Positions 15,732 to 23,386 of a stretch of DNA of 30,338 bases are shown here, piece after piece. The stretch lies in NCBI GenBank assembly GCA_039798265.1, contig JBDKGH010000041.1:1-30338 (forward strand), written 5' to 3'. Under the pieces are notes generated by a model. The model was not told the origin of the DNA. It made no database searches and saw only the letters and a list, made by a program, of their open reading frames with translations. Made by a program: the position numbers and the translations under genes. The stretch is from JBDKGH01 sp039798265 (lineage in GTDB: Bacteria > Bacteroidota > Bacteroidia > Flavobacteriales_D > Sanyastnellaceae). The stretch's first letter is position 1. Each line of letters starts with the position of its first letter.

Positions 15732-17225
15732 ATGGAGTTTACGGCAGATCAGTTGAAAGAGCTTGAATCGCGCGGCCTCACCGCGGCCGATGTGGCAATT
15801 CAAATTCATCGTTTTACGAAGGAAATACTTCCCATCAAATTGGAGCGCCCTTGCATTCCTGGTGATGGTATTCATGTATTACCGGCTAGTGAATGTCATC
15901 GTTATTTATCGATTTACGAAAACGACCGTCAGCCCTACTCCATCGCAAAATTTGTTCCCGCTTCCGGCGCAGCTAGCCGCATGTTTAAACACCTCTACAA
16001 CTATTCACCTGAAATGGTGAGCGACTTGACAGAAGAATTCATTCTGCAATTCGAACGTTTTCCTTTTGTAGATACGCTGCGCAAAAAATTGGCTCTAAAT
16101 GGCATTGATCTCAATGTTTGGAAAAAAGAAAACAACTGGGAAGCGATCTTTAAATCCATTCTGTATTTCGAAGGACTGAACTACAGCAACTTCCCCAAAG
16201 GACTGGTAGAATTTCATCATCACCATCATCGCAACATTACCGCTTTTGAAGAGCACATCATCGAAGCGATTCAATATGCCAAGGATAAGAATGGTAAATG
16301 TCATTTGCATTTTACCCTTGCGCCTGGGCACATCGATTTGGTTTTAAACTTCATTGAAAAACAAATCGAACACTATTATCCGTATGAGGACATTGTTGTT
16401 ACGCACAGTGTTCAATCGGAAAAAAGTGACACGATAGCACTCGACGAAAACAATCAGCCAGCACTTAATGCACAAGGTCAATTCATCTTTCGACCAGCCG
16501 GACACGGTGCTTTGATCCACAATTTACAATCGATCGATAGCGATATCATTTTTATCAAAAACATCGATAATGTAACCACCTCGGCTCAATTAGAGGATAC
16601 CGTCTTTTTCAAAAAAGTCATTGGTGGTTTATTGATTTCACTTAAAAAACAAGCGGAAAAAATCATTGAAGGTCTTCAGCAAAATGAGGATCATGCGCTT
16701 GAAAACGGTTTGGAATTTTTACAAAACTGGTTTCAATCTGGCTTGCCTATTGGACTCAGTAAAGATCAACTTTCTCGCTATGTGCAATTGCGATTAGATC
16801 GTCCTCTGCGCATCTGTGGCATGGTGCGAAACGAAGGTGAGCCCGGAGGAGGGCCTTTCTGGGTGCGACTTTCGGATGGTTCGTTGAGCAAACAAATCGT
16901 AGAAAAAAGCCAAGTAGACACTGCCGATCATCACCAACTAAAGATACTATCAGAAGCCACTCACTTTAATCCAGTGGATATTGTTTGTTCCATTAAAAAC
17001 AGCAAAGGGGTTGCTTACTCGCTGGTTGATTTTGTGGACCACAGCACAGGATTTGTATCGGAGAAGTTTCAAGATGGAAAAGTCATCAAAGCACTTGAAT
17101 TACCTGGTCTTTGGAACGGTTCTATGGCTTTGTGGAATACCGTATTTGTGGAGGTTCCGGTGTCCACTTTTAATCCGGTAAAAACAGTGAACGATTTACT
17201 CCGAGCAGGACATCAAATCGCGTGA
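15732..17225 (+). CDS. DUF4301 family protein, possible nucleotidyltransferase fold
   Basis: 497 aa, matching the full length of the Bacteroidota DUF4301 family as I recall it. Residues 73-85 (KFVPASGAASRMF) resemble the PAGGxGTRM nucleotide-binding loop of sugar-nucleotidyltransferases. Later conserved blocks include HFTLAPGH, a second domain with FIKNIDNV, and LRICGMVRNEGEPGGGPFWV. The biochemical function is not established; a nucleotidyl- or sugar-nucleotide-related role is inference from the loop. A native run of five histidines occurs at 162-166. The gene is monocistronic in appearance: a hairpin precedes it and the convergent ABC ATPase gene ends 27 bp downstream. Confidence 0.88.
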   Translation: MEFTADQLKELESRGLTAADVAIQIHRFTKEILPIKLERPCIPGDGIHVLPASECHRYLSIYENDRQPYSIAKFVPASGAASRMFKHLYNYSPEMVSDLTEEFILQFERFPFVDTLRKKLALNGIDLNVWKKENNWEAIFKSILYFEGLNYSNFPKGLVEFHHHHHRNITAFEEHIIEAIQYAKDKNGKCHLHFTLAPGHIDLVLNFIEKQIEHYYPYEDIVVTHSVQSEKSDTIALDENNQPALNAQGQFIFRPAGHGALIHNLQSIDSDIIFIKNIDNVTTSAQLEDTVFFKKVIGGLLISLKKQAEKIIEGLQQNEDHALENGLEFLQNWFQSGLPIGLSKDQLSRYVQLRLDRPLRICGMVRNEGEPGGGPFWVRLSDGSLSKQIVEKSQVDTADHHQLKILSEATHFNPVDIVCSIKNSKGVAYSLVDFVDHSTGFVSEKFQDGKVIKALELPGLWNGSMALWNTVFVEVPVSTFNPVKTVNDLLRAGHQIA

Positions 17226-17252
17226 TGAACATTCAAATTTCTTCTCTCTGTT

Positions 17253-17873
17253 TTATTTGAAATCCTGCACCACGATAGATCGAGTGCACAAAAAGGTTTC
17301 TGCTTCTTCGCGATTAGAGGCGATGAAAATAGTGCGTCCTTCTTTTTCCTCGCGCAAGAGTTGCTGATACCATTCTATCGCAGCTGCATCGAGATGCGAG
17401 GTAGGCTCGTCGAGCAATAACAATTCCGACTGACCGAGAATAGCCAAACCCAACTTCACTCGTTGCTTCATTCCACTCGAGTAATGATGAAGTGTTTTGT
17501 GCTGATGTGCCTTGAGCCCTATTCGCTCCGCAAAATCTGCCGCACTCATGGTGTGGCGTAAGTTTTTGAATTGAAGAAAAAAAGAGACATTTTCTTCTAA
17601 GGTAAGATCTTCAAATAATTGGAGTGCAGGAGTGCACCAAGTCATTTCTTGGAAAACGAGGTCTGGTGAAATTTTTTCAGATTTTTTTTCCCAAACAATG
17701 CGCCCTTCTGAAGGACTGAGATAACCGCTGATCATTTGCAGAAGCGTACTTTTTCCGCTTCCATTACCGCCTAGAATAGCTACGGCTTCACCTGAATGAA
17801 AAACGGTATCAACGCGTCGGAATATCCATTCGCGTTGATACCGTTTTCCTATGTTTTCAAGTTGAACGATCAC
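17253..17873 (-). CDS. CcmA-like ABC transporter ATP-binding protein in the lpx operon
   Basis: 206 aa, a short single-domain ATPase. Walker A is ILGGNGSGKST (33-43), signature YSSGMKQRVKLGLAIL (131-146) and Walker B LLLLDEPTSHLD (151-162). The position of the switch histidine reads IASNREEAE, so the His is Asn187. The SSGM signature and compact size resemble CcmA/ABC-2-type exporter ATPases. The ATG overlaps the lpxA stop codon (ATGA), so it is translated with the lipid A genes, but no permease gene is next to it. A link to envelope lipid or glycan export is plausible from the operon only. Confidence 0.88.
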   Translation of the reverse strand: MIVQLENIGKRYQREWIFRRVDTVFHSGEAVAILGGNGSGKSTLLQMISGYLSPSEGRIVWEKKSEKISPDLVFQEMTWCTPALQLFEDLTLEENVSFFLQFKNLRHTMSAADFAERIGLKAHQHKTLHHYSSGMKQRVKLGLAILGQSELLLLDEPTSHLDAAAIEWYQQLLREEKEGRTIFIASNREEAETFLCTRSIVVQDFK

Positions 17874-18649
17874 AAGCCTTGGGGACCTCTGATGATTCCT
17901 TTATCCGCAGCGCGAATAAAGTCGAGGATATACTGTTTTTCTTGAGTTTGTGGCAATTCCATTTCAGCAGCGTGAAGGGCGCGACTCATGTTGCTGTTGT
18001 GCACATAGATGGTTCTATATACATCTTCGATGGCCGCTACCGCTTCATTTGAAAAACCTCTACGGCGAAGACCAATCGTATTCACACCAGCGAAGCTAAG
18101 CGGCTCGCGTGCGGCTTTCACAAATGGGGGAACACTCTTGCGAACAAGACTGCCTCCGGCGATAAAGCTGTGTTGACCAATTCGAATAAATTGCTGAATA
18201 GCCACGACGCCTTCTACTACTACCCAATCTTCAATATCTACGTGTCCCGCAATATTGGCCGAGTTAGCGATGATGCAATTATCACCGATAAATGCATCGT
18301 GCGCTACGTGCACGTAAGCCATCAAAAGACAATTGCTACCCACCTTCGTTTTCATGCGATCTTTCGTGCCGCGGTTGAGCGTGCAACACTCACGAATGGT
18401 CGTATTATCGCCAATTTCGGTGGTGGTAATTTCGCCATCAAACTTCAAGTCTTGAGGAATAGCAGAGATTACCGCACCTGGAAAAATGCGGCAATTGCGG
18501 CCAATTCGCGCTCCATCCATGATGGTCACATTGGGGCCAATCCATGTGCCATCACCGATTTCTACATCACCTTCAATGGTGGTAAAAGCGCCGATGGTTA
18601 CATCCTTTCCAATTTTTGCTCTTGGATCTATGACAGATAGTTGGCTCAT
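17870..18649 (-). CDS. lpxA: Acyl-ACP--UDP-N-acetylglucosamine O-acyltransferase
   Basis: 259 aa. The N-terminal two thirds is a left-handed beta helix of hexapeptide repeats (IGKDVTIGAFTTIEGDVEIG and onward) and the C terminus (about 190-259) is the helical LpxA domain (LSFAGVNTIGLRRRGFS). The catalytic His is His117 in VHVAHD, equivalent to E. coli His125, and His136 (AGHV) matches His144. The position equivalent to E. coli His160 (AVHQF) is Gln152 here (AIQQF). It catalyses the first step of lipid A synthesis, 3-O-acylation of UDP-GlcNAc. The start overlaps the lpxC-fabZ stop and its stop overlaps the ABC ATPase start, both by ATGA. Confidence 0.97.
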   Translation of the reverse strand: MSQLSVIDPRAKIGKDVTIGAFTTIEGDVEIGDGTWIGPNVTIMDGARIGRNCRIFPGAVISAIPQDLKFDGEITTTEIGDNTTIRECCTLNRGTKDRMKTKVGSNCLLMAYVHVAHDAFIGDNCIIANSANIAGHVDIEDWVVVEGVVAIQQFIRIGQHSFIAGGSLVRKSVPPFVKAAREPLSFAGVNTIGLRRRGFSNEAVAAIEDVYRTIYVHNSNMSRALHAAEMELPQTQEKQYILDFIRAADKGIIRGPQGL

Positions 18650-20079
18650 GCGTTTTGCGTCTGCGTTTGTGGTTCTGTTACTTTATCGCGCACTACTTGG
18701 GCGAGCATTACTGCTTCCGTAGCAGGCTTACCATTTACATAAGCGATACCGCGCATGTTCACCAAGCCTCGACGTATGGGCGATTCCAAAGTCAATTTGA
18801 AAATAATGGTGTCTCCGGGCAATACTTTTTGTTTGAACTTCACCTCATCAATTTTCATGAAGTAGGTGCTGTAATTTTCTGGATCGGGCACTTTGCTCAG
18901 AGCGAATATGCCACCCACCTGGGCCATGGCTTCTATTTGCAATACACCCGGCATTACCGGATTATTTGGGAAGTGACCTTGGAAGAACGGTTCGTTCATG
19001 GTCACGTTTTTCAAACCTACAATGCCATTTTCATCCATTTCCAAAACCTTGTCCACTAACAAGAACGGATAACGGTGCGGAAGCATTTTTGTAATATCGT
19101 TGATATCGTATAGCGGCTTTTTATTGAGATCAAAAACAGGAGCCGCATCTTTTTGCTTTTTAGCTAAGGCCTTCAAAATTTTAGCAAACTCTGTATTTCC
19201 GAAGTGACCCGGACGAGCTGCCAAAATGTGACCGCGAATGAACTTTCCAACCAGAGCCAAATCACCAACAATATCGAGCAACTTGTGGCGTGCTGGCTCA
19301 TTTTCGTATTGGAGTTTAATGGTATTCAACACACCAATACCTTCCACTTTCACCTCCAAATCTTCCTTACCGAGCATTTTCAAAATCTCTTTGATTTGCT
19401 CTTCAGAGTAGGTGCGGTCCACCATCACGATGGCATTATCTAAACTTCCACCTTTGATCAGACCATTTTTAGCCAACACCTCCAACTCACGAAGGAAAAC
19501 GAAGGTGCGGCATCGTGAAATTTCATCTTTAAAATGATTGAGTTGGTACATGTGCGCATGCTGAGTACCCAATATCGGTGAGTTATAATCAACCATTACC
19601 GTTACACGAAACTCACCACCTTCCGTTGGTACTGCGAGCATTTCAATGCCCTTTTCACCATCTTCATACGTTAGATTTTCGGTAAGCGTTAAATACTGGC
19701 GATCGGCGTCTTGCTCTTCAAAACCTACCGCTTCAATAGCCTCAACAAAAGGCCAAGCGCTGCCGTCCATAATAGGCACTTCAGGGCCTGTCAATTGAAC
19801 TAAAGCGTTGTCCACCTTACAGCCATAAATAGCGGCTAATACGTGTTCGGTAGTATAGACACGCGCACCATTTTGCTCGAGTGTAGTACCTCTTTGGGTA
19901 GAAACCACAAGGTCACAATCAGCATTGATAATGGGCTGACCCTCCATGTCCATGCGCTGAAACTTATAGCCATGATTGGCTGGTGCAGGTTGGATGGTAA
20001 GGGTAACAGGCGCGCCCGTGTGCAAACCCACCCCGTTGAGGGTGACAGCTTGTTTTAACGTACGTTGTTTTGAGCTCAT
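18646..20079 (-). CDS. lpxC-fabZ: Bifunctional UDP-3-O-acyl-GlcNAc deacetylase / 3-hydroxyacyl-ACP dehydratase
   Basis: 477 aa from the ATG at 20079; the open frame extends 33 codons further upstream but that part has no family similarity and would include the promoter box. Residues 1-305 are LpxC: GVGLHTGAPV, Zn ligands His79 (TTEHVLAA), His265 and Asp269 (ARHKLLDIVGD), and GHILAARPGH. Residues about 325-465 are FabZ: LPHRYPFLLVDKV with catalytic His369 (QGHFPNNPVMPG) and Glu383 (LQIEAMAQ). LpxC commits the cell to lipid A; FabZ dehydrates 3-hydroxyacyl-ACP and competes for the same acyl pool. This fusion is characteristic of Bacteroidota. First gene of the lpxC-fabZ/lpxA/ABC operon. Confidence 0.97.
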   Translation of the reverse strand: MSSKQRTLKQAVTLNGVGLHTGAPVTLTIQPAPANHGYKFQRMDMEGQPIINADCDLVVSTQRGTTLEQNGARVYTTEHVLAAIYGCKVDNALVQLTGPEVPIMDGSAWPFVEAIEAVGFEEQDADRQYLTLTENLTYEDGEKGIEMLAVPTEGGEFRVTVMVDYNSPILGTQHAHMYQLNHFKDEISRCRTFVFLRELEVLAKNGLIKGGSLDNAIVMVDRTYSEEQIKEILKMLGKEDLEVKVEGIGVLNTIKLQYENEPARHKLLDIVGDLALVGKFIRGHILAARPGHFGNTEFAKILKALAKKQKDAAPVFDLNKKPLYDINDITKMLPHRYPFLLVDKVLEMDENGIVGLKNVTMNEPFFQGHFPNNPVMPGVLQIEAMAQVGGIFALSKVPDPENYSTYFMKIDEVKFKQKVLPGDTIIFKLTLESPIRRGLVNMRGIAYVNGKPATEAVMLAQVVRDKVTEPQTQTQNA

Positions 20080-20083
20080 GCCG

Positions 20084-20091
20084 CGAAGGTA
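20084..20091 (-). promoter_or_regulatory. -7-like octamer, 4 nt before lpxC-fabZ ATG
   Basis: On the minus strand TACCTTCG is followed by CGGC and the ATG at 20079. It matches TAnnTTTG at seven of eight positions and repeats the 4-nt spacing seen at three other genes. Confidence 0.45.
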
Positions 20092-20184
20092 CGGAGAGAT
20101 TTGGAATGCCCACCATCCTGAAAAATACGTTTTTTTCCCGCTATGATGTTCTTTTATCGTGTAAAACTGAAACAACAATTAGAG

Positions 20185-20218
20185 AAGCCCATTCTGAAAT
20201 TTCAGGATGGGCTTTTTT
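20185..20218 (+). terminator. Strong plus-strand hairpin terminator without an annotated gene before it
   Basis: AAGCCCATTCTGAAA pairs with TTTCAGGATGGGCTT through 15 bp with one T-G pair, followed by six Ts (20213-20218). The T-run is on the plus strand, whereas genes on both sides are on the minus strand. A plus-strand TTTG (20100-20103) and TACGTTTT (20126-20133), 22 nt apart, could be a promoter for a short RNA of about 80 nt. Confidence 0.7.
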
Positions 20219-20220
20219 AT

Positions 20221-20340
20221 GCATTTTGGGGGCATAAAGCTGTGTTTCAACTGGGTAAGACCTTATAGGTCTTAGACCTATAAGGTCTTTACCTAATTTT
20301 TTTTCATATTTCCAAATAAAGCTTATTCAGCCCCCCATGC
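20221..20340. repeat. Nested palindromic element between lpxC-fabZ and the methyltransferase gene
   Basis: The inner part is AAGACCTTATAGGTC, loop TTA, GACCTATAAGGTCTT: a perfect 15-bp stem, extended by GGT/ACC at 20254-20293 with a one-base bulge, then TAATTTTTTTT on the plus strand. Outer arms at 20221-20240 (GCATTTTGGGGGCATAAAGC) and 20321-20340 (GCTTATTCAGCCCCCCATGC) form an imperfect inverted repeat. From memory, ACCTATAAGGT palindromes recur in Bacteroidota genomes; not verified here. The rest of the 297-bp gap (20080-20376) holds the terminator and promoter-like boxes described separately and no gene. Confidence 0.65.
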
Positions 20341-20376
20341 GGATTATAGAAGGAATATATTTCTTTCGCATACGAT

Positions 20377-21012
20377 TCACAAAAGCCGTGCAATGATCAC
20401 CTCATGAACCTCACTTTCTTGATATGGGACATGAAAAGTGCGAATGACTTCAAAACCTTTCCCAAGGAGAAGATTCTGTATTTGCTCCGATTGGAAAAAA
20501 TAAAAATAACTACGATCACCCGTGCTACTTGTTTGAAAGCCTGAACGCTCGGGAGAGCCGGGTACATAACTGAGATAAAGAACTCCACCGACACGAAGAA
20601 ATCGACTGGCTTGAGATATCAAGTGTTCCGTTTCGGCTAGCGAAAGGTAAGGGATACAAAATCCAGCAATCAATGCATCGTGCGATTTATCTGGTAGATG
20701 CAGCCTACGCGCATCCCCTACTTCAAAATGTGCCAACGGATTATTCTGATTTGCCAACTCTACCATACTTGATGCAGCATCAATCCCCTTCCATTCCCAA
20801 AATGGGCAACGATGTAAGATGTAGAAAGAAATATTTCCTGGTCCACAACCAATCTCAAAAACTTCTGCCTTTTCTTTTGAAACAGCTTCTATTAGGGCAT
20901 CATAAGTTGTTTGGTAAATGTCCAAATGCATAAACTTCTCTTCATACAACTTCGCCAATTTGTTCCAAGTAGAGATGGTTTCTTTATGTTGGTTTTCTGA
21001 TGAGTCGGACAT
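20377..21012 (-). CDS. Class I SAM-dependent methyltransferase
   Basis: 211 aa from the ATG at 21012; a longer frame to 21102 would run into the preceding gene's coding end, so the shorter start is preferred. Motif I is VFEIGCGPGNISFY (51-64), motif II region WKGIDAASSMVELA, and the GDARRLHLPDKSHDALIAGF segment fits a Methyltransf_25/11 fold. The C-terminal half (ASRFLRVGGVLYLSYVPG, then a FFQSEQIQNLL segment) is typical of small-molecule methyltransferases. Substrate unknown. It begins 20 bp after the VOC gene and is the last gene of a four-gene operon of small enzymes. Confidence 0.88.
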   Translation of the reverse strand: MSDSSENQHKETISTWNKLAKLYEEKFMHLDIYQTTYDALIEAVSKEKAEVFEIGCGPGNISFYILHRCPFWEWKGIDAASSMVELANQNNPLAHFEVGDARRLHLPDKSHDALIAGFCIPYLSLAETEHLISQASRFLRVGGVLYLSYVPGSPERSGFQTSSTGDRSYFYFFQSEQIQNLLLGKGFEVIRTFHVPYQESEVHEVIIARLL

Positions 21013-21032
21013 GAAAGCGCTGGTATTGACAA

Positions 21033-21389
21033 TTAAGATGCTTCTCCAAAGGTTAACAGATTGTGATCGGGATCCAATAGTGCAAATTCCTTCATGCCCC
21101 AAGGACGATGGCCCAAGGTTCCATTCGGGTGAATGGGTGTTCCAACTTCTAGCAATTGACGATAAACCTCATCGATTCCCTGAACGCGTATGTACACTTG
21201 ACCGTCATTTTGGGAGACATCTAGTTCTTGGTGAAGAAAAAAATGAAGCTCTATCGCATCCTTTTTTAACATCAAATAATGTTCAAAGCGTTCTAATCCA
21301 CATTCCTCAAACTGCAAATACCGGGTGTAAAATGTTAAGGTCCTTTCCCGATCGCGCATCGGAAGTTTGGGGCAGATGGCTGTTAACAT
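21033..21389 (-). CDS. VOC (glyoxalase/bleomycin-resistance) family protein
   Basis: 118 aa, a single vicinal-oxygen-chelate domain with two beta-alpha-beta-beta-beta repeats: AICPKLPMRDRERTLTFYTRYLQF, then HYLMLKKDAIELHFFLH and a second half with GTLGHRPWGMKEFALLDPDHNLLTFGE. The last strand DPDHNLLTF is characteristic of bleomycin-resistance-like members. Family members bind or modify small molecules, sometimes by metal-dependent chemistry and sometimes by sequestration. Nothing in the sequence fixes the ligand. It lies 11 bp downstream of the DUF4256 gene, in the same operon. Confidence 0.9.
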   Translation of the reverse strand: MLTAICPKLPMRDRERTLTFYTRYLQFEECGLERFEHYLMLKKDAIELHFFLHQELDVSQNDGQVYIRVQGIDEVYRQLLEVGTPIHPNGTLGHRPWGMKEFALLDPDHNLLTFGEAS

Positions 21390-21400
21390 AATGATCTCAT

Positions 21401-21958
21401 TTAGACTCTTAATAATCCACGGAATCCGCGGGCTGCGTAATAAGACTGCGCACCGTTGTGATAAATAAAAACTTGACCGTATCGAAAATCACCGAATAGG
21501 GATCCTCCTAACTTCCTCACGGAATCTGGTGTTTTTAACCAACTGGAAGTCTTGGTATCAAAGGTACCTAAGCTCTGTAAATAACGATATTGTTCTTCAT
21601 TTAAAAGTTCTACTCCCATTTCAGACGCAGCATCTACGGCATTGCTTTCCGGACGATGTTCTTTGCGCGATTCCCACCCTTCTTTGTCGTAGCAAAAACT
21701 TCTTCTACCCGAAGGACTTTCTACAGAACAGTCCATAAACAAAATCTCACCGCTTTTGGCGTCCACACCCACCACATCTGGCTCTCCGCCTGTTTGCTCC
21801 ATTTCTTCTAATGACCAAAGCTTGGATGTTGATTTTTCCAATCGAGTCACTACACTCGACCATTCGATTTGAGCATGACGTTTTTTGTTTTTCTCAAATC
21901 GTTGTTGTAAAACGCTCAACAGCGATTGAGTCTGCGCTGCGCTCAGTTCTTTTTTCAT
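21401..21958 (-). CDS. DUF4256 family protein
   Basis: 185 aa, spanning the whole DUF4256 family as I know it. Distinguishing blocks are the N-terminal LLSVLQQRFEKNKKRH, then LWSLEEMEQTGGEPDVVG, FMDCSVESPSGRRSFCYD, AVDAASEMGVELLNEEQYRYLQ and the C-terminal GSLFGDFRYGQVFIYHNGAQSYYAARGFRG. The family has no established function; it is often found as a single conserved gene. Here it starts 3 bp after the SRPBCC stop, so the two are almost certainly co-transcribed. Confidence 0.9.
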   Translation of the reverse strand: MKKELSAAQTQSLLSVLQQRFEKNKKRHAQIEWSSVVTRLEKSTSKLWSLEEMEQTGGEPDVVGVDAKSGEILFMDCSVESPSGRRSFCYDKEGWESRKEHRPESNAVDAASEMGVELLNEEQYRYLQSLGTFDTKTSSWLKTPDSVRKLGGSLFGDFRYGQVFIYHNGAQSYYAARGFRGLLRV

Positions 21959-21961
21959 CTG

Positions 21962-22375
21962 CTATTGTTGATCGGTGTGTTTTGCATAATTATTCAATAT
22001 GGCTTGCCAACCTCCTTTCTGAAGTTCGATCGGATTTTCGTTTTCCGCATCAAATTCAACCTCCACCCTCGTTCCTTCTGCTGTGGGTTGAAAACGCACC
22101 TCTACCTTTCGGCCGTCGCTGAGCCCATAGGCTAAAGAATGGCCTTGCTCAACAGCACTGTAAATTCCTTCAAAATCAAAACCAAAACTACCATCACGGG
22201 CTTCCATGCGAGCGATGTATTTACCGCCTACACTTAAGTCATTTGACGCACTTGGACAATGCCAATCCGGCGAGGCAAAATTCCATTGAGTGATGTGTTG
22301 TGGGTCGGTGTAACAGGCCCATGCTTTTTCAGCGTTTGTGCCAACATGCACCTCTATCAATAGTTTCGTAAACAT
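21962..22375 (-). CDS. SRPBCC / AHSA1-type START-like domain protein
   Basis: 137 aa from the ATG at 22375; a longer frame begins inside the neighbouring panE-like gene and is rejected. The opening LLIEVHVGTNAEKAWACYTDPQHITQW and the following SPDWHCPSASNDLSVGGKYIARMEARDGSFGFDFEG are typical of the AHSA1 (activator of Hsp90-like) branch of the SRPBCC superfamily. The end, KGGWQAILNNYAKH, is the usual C-terminal helix that closes the ligand cavity. Ligand unknown. A consensus TATCTTTG promoter box sits upstream; this is the first gene of the operon SRPBCC-DUF4256-VOC-methyltransferase. Confidence 0.92.
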   Translation of the reverse strand: MFTKLLIEVHVGTNAEKAWACYTDPQHITQWNFASPDWHCPSASNDLSVGGKYIARMEARDGSFGFDFEGIYSAVEQGHSLAYGLSDGRKVEVRFQPTAEGTRVEVEFDAENENPIELQKGGWQAILNNYAKHTDQQ

Positions 22376-22400
22376 GTTTGAGATTGTAATGATGAATGAA

Positions 22401-22408
22401 CAAAGATA
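22401..22408 (-). promoter_or_regulatory. Consensus -7 promoter box for the SRPBCC operon
   Basis: TATCTTTG on the minus strand is a full TAnnTTTG match, 25 nt before the ATG. A CTTG lies 18 nt upstream as a candidate -33. This is the best-formed promoter in the window. Confidence 0.6.
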
Positions 22409-22425
22409 ACAGTTCTCTTTTTGAA

Positions 22426-23352
22426 TCAAGCATCCCAACCGGGAACGAGATGATTGAGCATGATGGTGTACATAGGCGCCTCTAAACCCACCAAGCGCGA
22501 TTGAACGATCACATATTCCATCAACGATTTCCACTCTATGGTGTGCCCTTGCACATAATCAGCTTGCATAGACGAGGTGGTATCATAAGGCAAAGCTCCC
22601 AACCGAGCAATCGTTCGGTCGGATAAATCAGTTGGCACTCCTATACCTTTTGCATCGGCTAAGGCGTGAATCTCTTTTACGAGTTGAAGTAATGCCGAAC
22701 GTTTATCTACATTCGACAAAATGTTTCCGATGGAATCGTTGTAAAAAGTAGTAGCGGTAGCAATGGGCGACACGAATAAGAATTTTTCCCACACCACCTG
22801 CTCGATCACTGGAGTGCATGTAGCTTGGATATTCGCTCTTTTGAAAATAGATTCTAATTCAATGCATCTCGCACTTCGTTGAAGCGGTATTCCAAAAAAC
22901 AGCGACTCTACATTACCCGAAGTTTCAATCACTCCATCTTCTACCTTTCGCGAAACGAGGTAAACACAACCGTGAAGAACGGTATTGAATGGGAAATAAT
23001 GTTGAACCCGATCAAAACTATCCGCCCCATTGAGCAAGGGTAATATAATGGTGGAAGAATCGACACAGGGTGTCAACTGCTGCAACATCATCTCCAAACT
23101 ATAGGACTTTGAAGCAACGATCAGTACATCCGCTGTACCCAATTCGTGGGCGTCATCTGTTACAGTATGAGGAAAAGCAACCCAGGACTCATTCCCTTTT
23201 TTCACTAGCAAGCCTTTTTCTGCTATGACGCGCCTATGATTTCCTCGGGCAAAAAAGGAAACAGTCACTTCGTCGTGTTGATGGTAGTGCCGAGCAAGCA
23301 AGCCACCGAAATAGCCACCCACTCCACCTATACCCGCAATCACGATTTTCAT
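22426..23352 (-). CDS. panE: Ketopantoate reductase family (2-dehydropantoate 2-reductase-like)
   Basis: 308 aa with ApbA/PanE architecture. The N-terminal NADP-binding motif is GIGGVGGYFGG (7-17), with LIVASKSYS (Lys82) and LLNGADS (Asn108). The C-terminal helical domain carries the catalytic Lys190 in VVWEKFLFVSPIATATTFYN and Glu273 in YVQGHTIEWKSL, matching the Lys176 and Glu256 regions of E. coli PanE. It probably reduces ketopantoate to pantoate for coenzyme A, though the family includes enzymes acting on other 2-oxo acids, so the gene symbol is tentative. It stands alone upstream of the SRPBCC operon, on the same strand. Confidence 0.85.
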   Translation of the reverse strand: MKIVIAGIGGVGGYFGGLLARHYHQHDEVTVSFFARGNHRRVIAEKGLLVKKGNESWVAFPHTVTDDAHELGTADVLIVASKSYSLEMMLQQLTPCVDSSTIILPLLNGADSFDRVQHYFPFNTVLHGCVYLVSRKVEDGVIETSGNVESLFFGIPLQRSARCIELESIFKRANIQATCTPVIEQVVWEKFLFVSPIATATTFYNDSIGNILSNVDKRSALLQLVKEIHALADAKGIGVPTDLSDRTIARLGALPYDTTSSMQADYVQGHTIEWKSLMEYVIVQSRLVGLEAPMYTIMLNHLVPGWDA

Positions 23353-23386
23353 TTATTTCTGAATTAGTTAGTTTAAAAAAAAACGC

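Noticed and set aside
16215..16229. Five consecutive His codons in the DUF4301 gene, at first sight like an affinity tag
   Set aside because: It lies inside conserved native sequence at residues 162-166, with mixed CAT/CAC codons and no vector sequence around it.
18170..18640. 156-codon plus-strand frame opposite lpxA
   Set aside because: Shadow of the hexapeptide-repeat coding sequence; no family features and no start signal.
20918..21391. 157-codon plus-strand frame over the VOC gene
   Set aside because: Antisense to a recognised VOC domain; the translated sequence has no recognisable motif.
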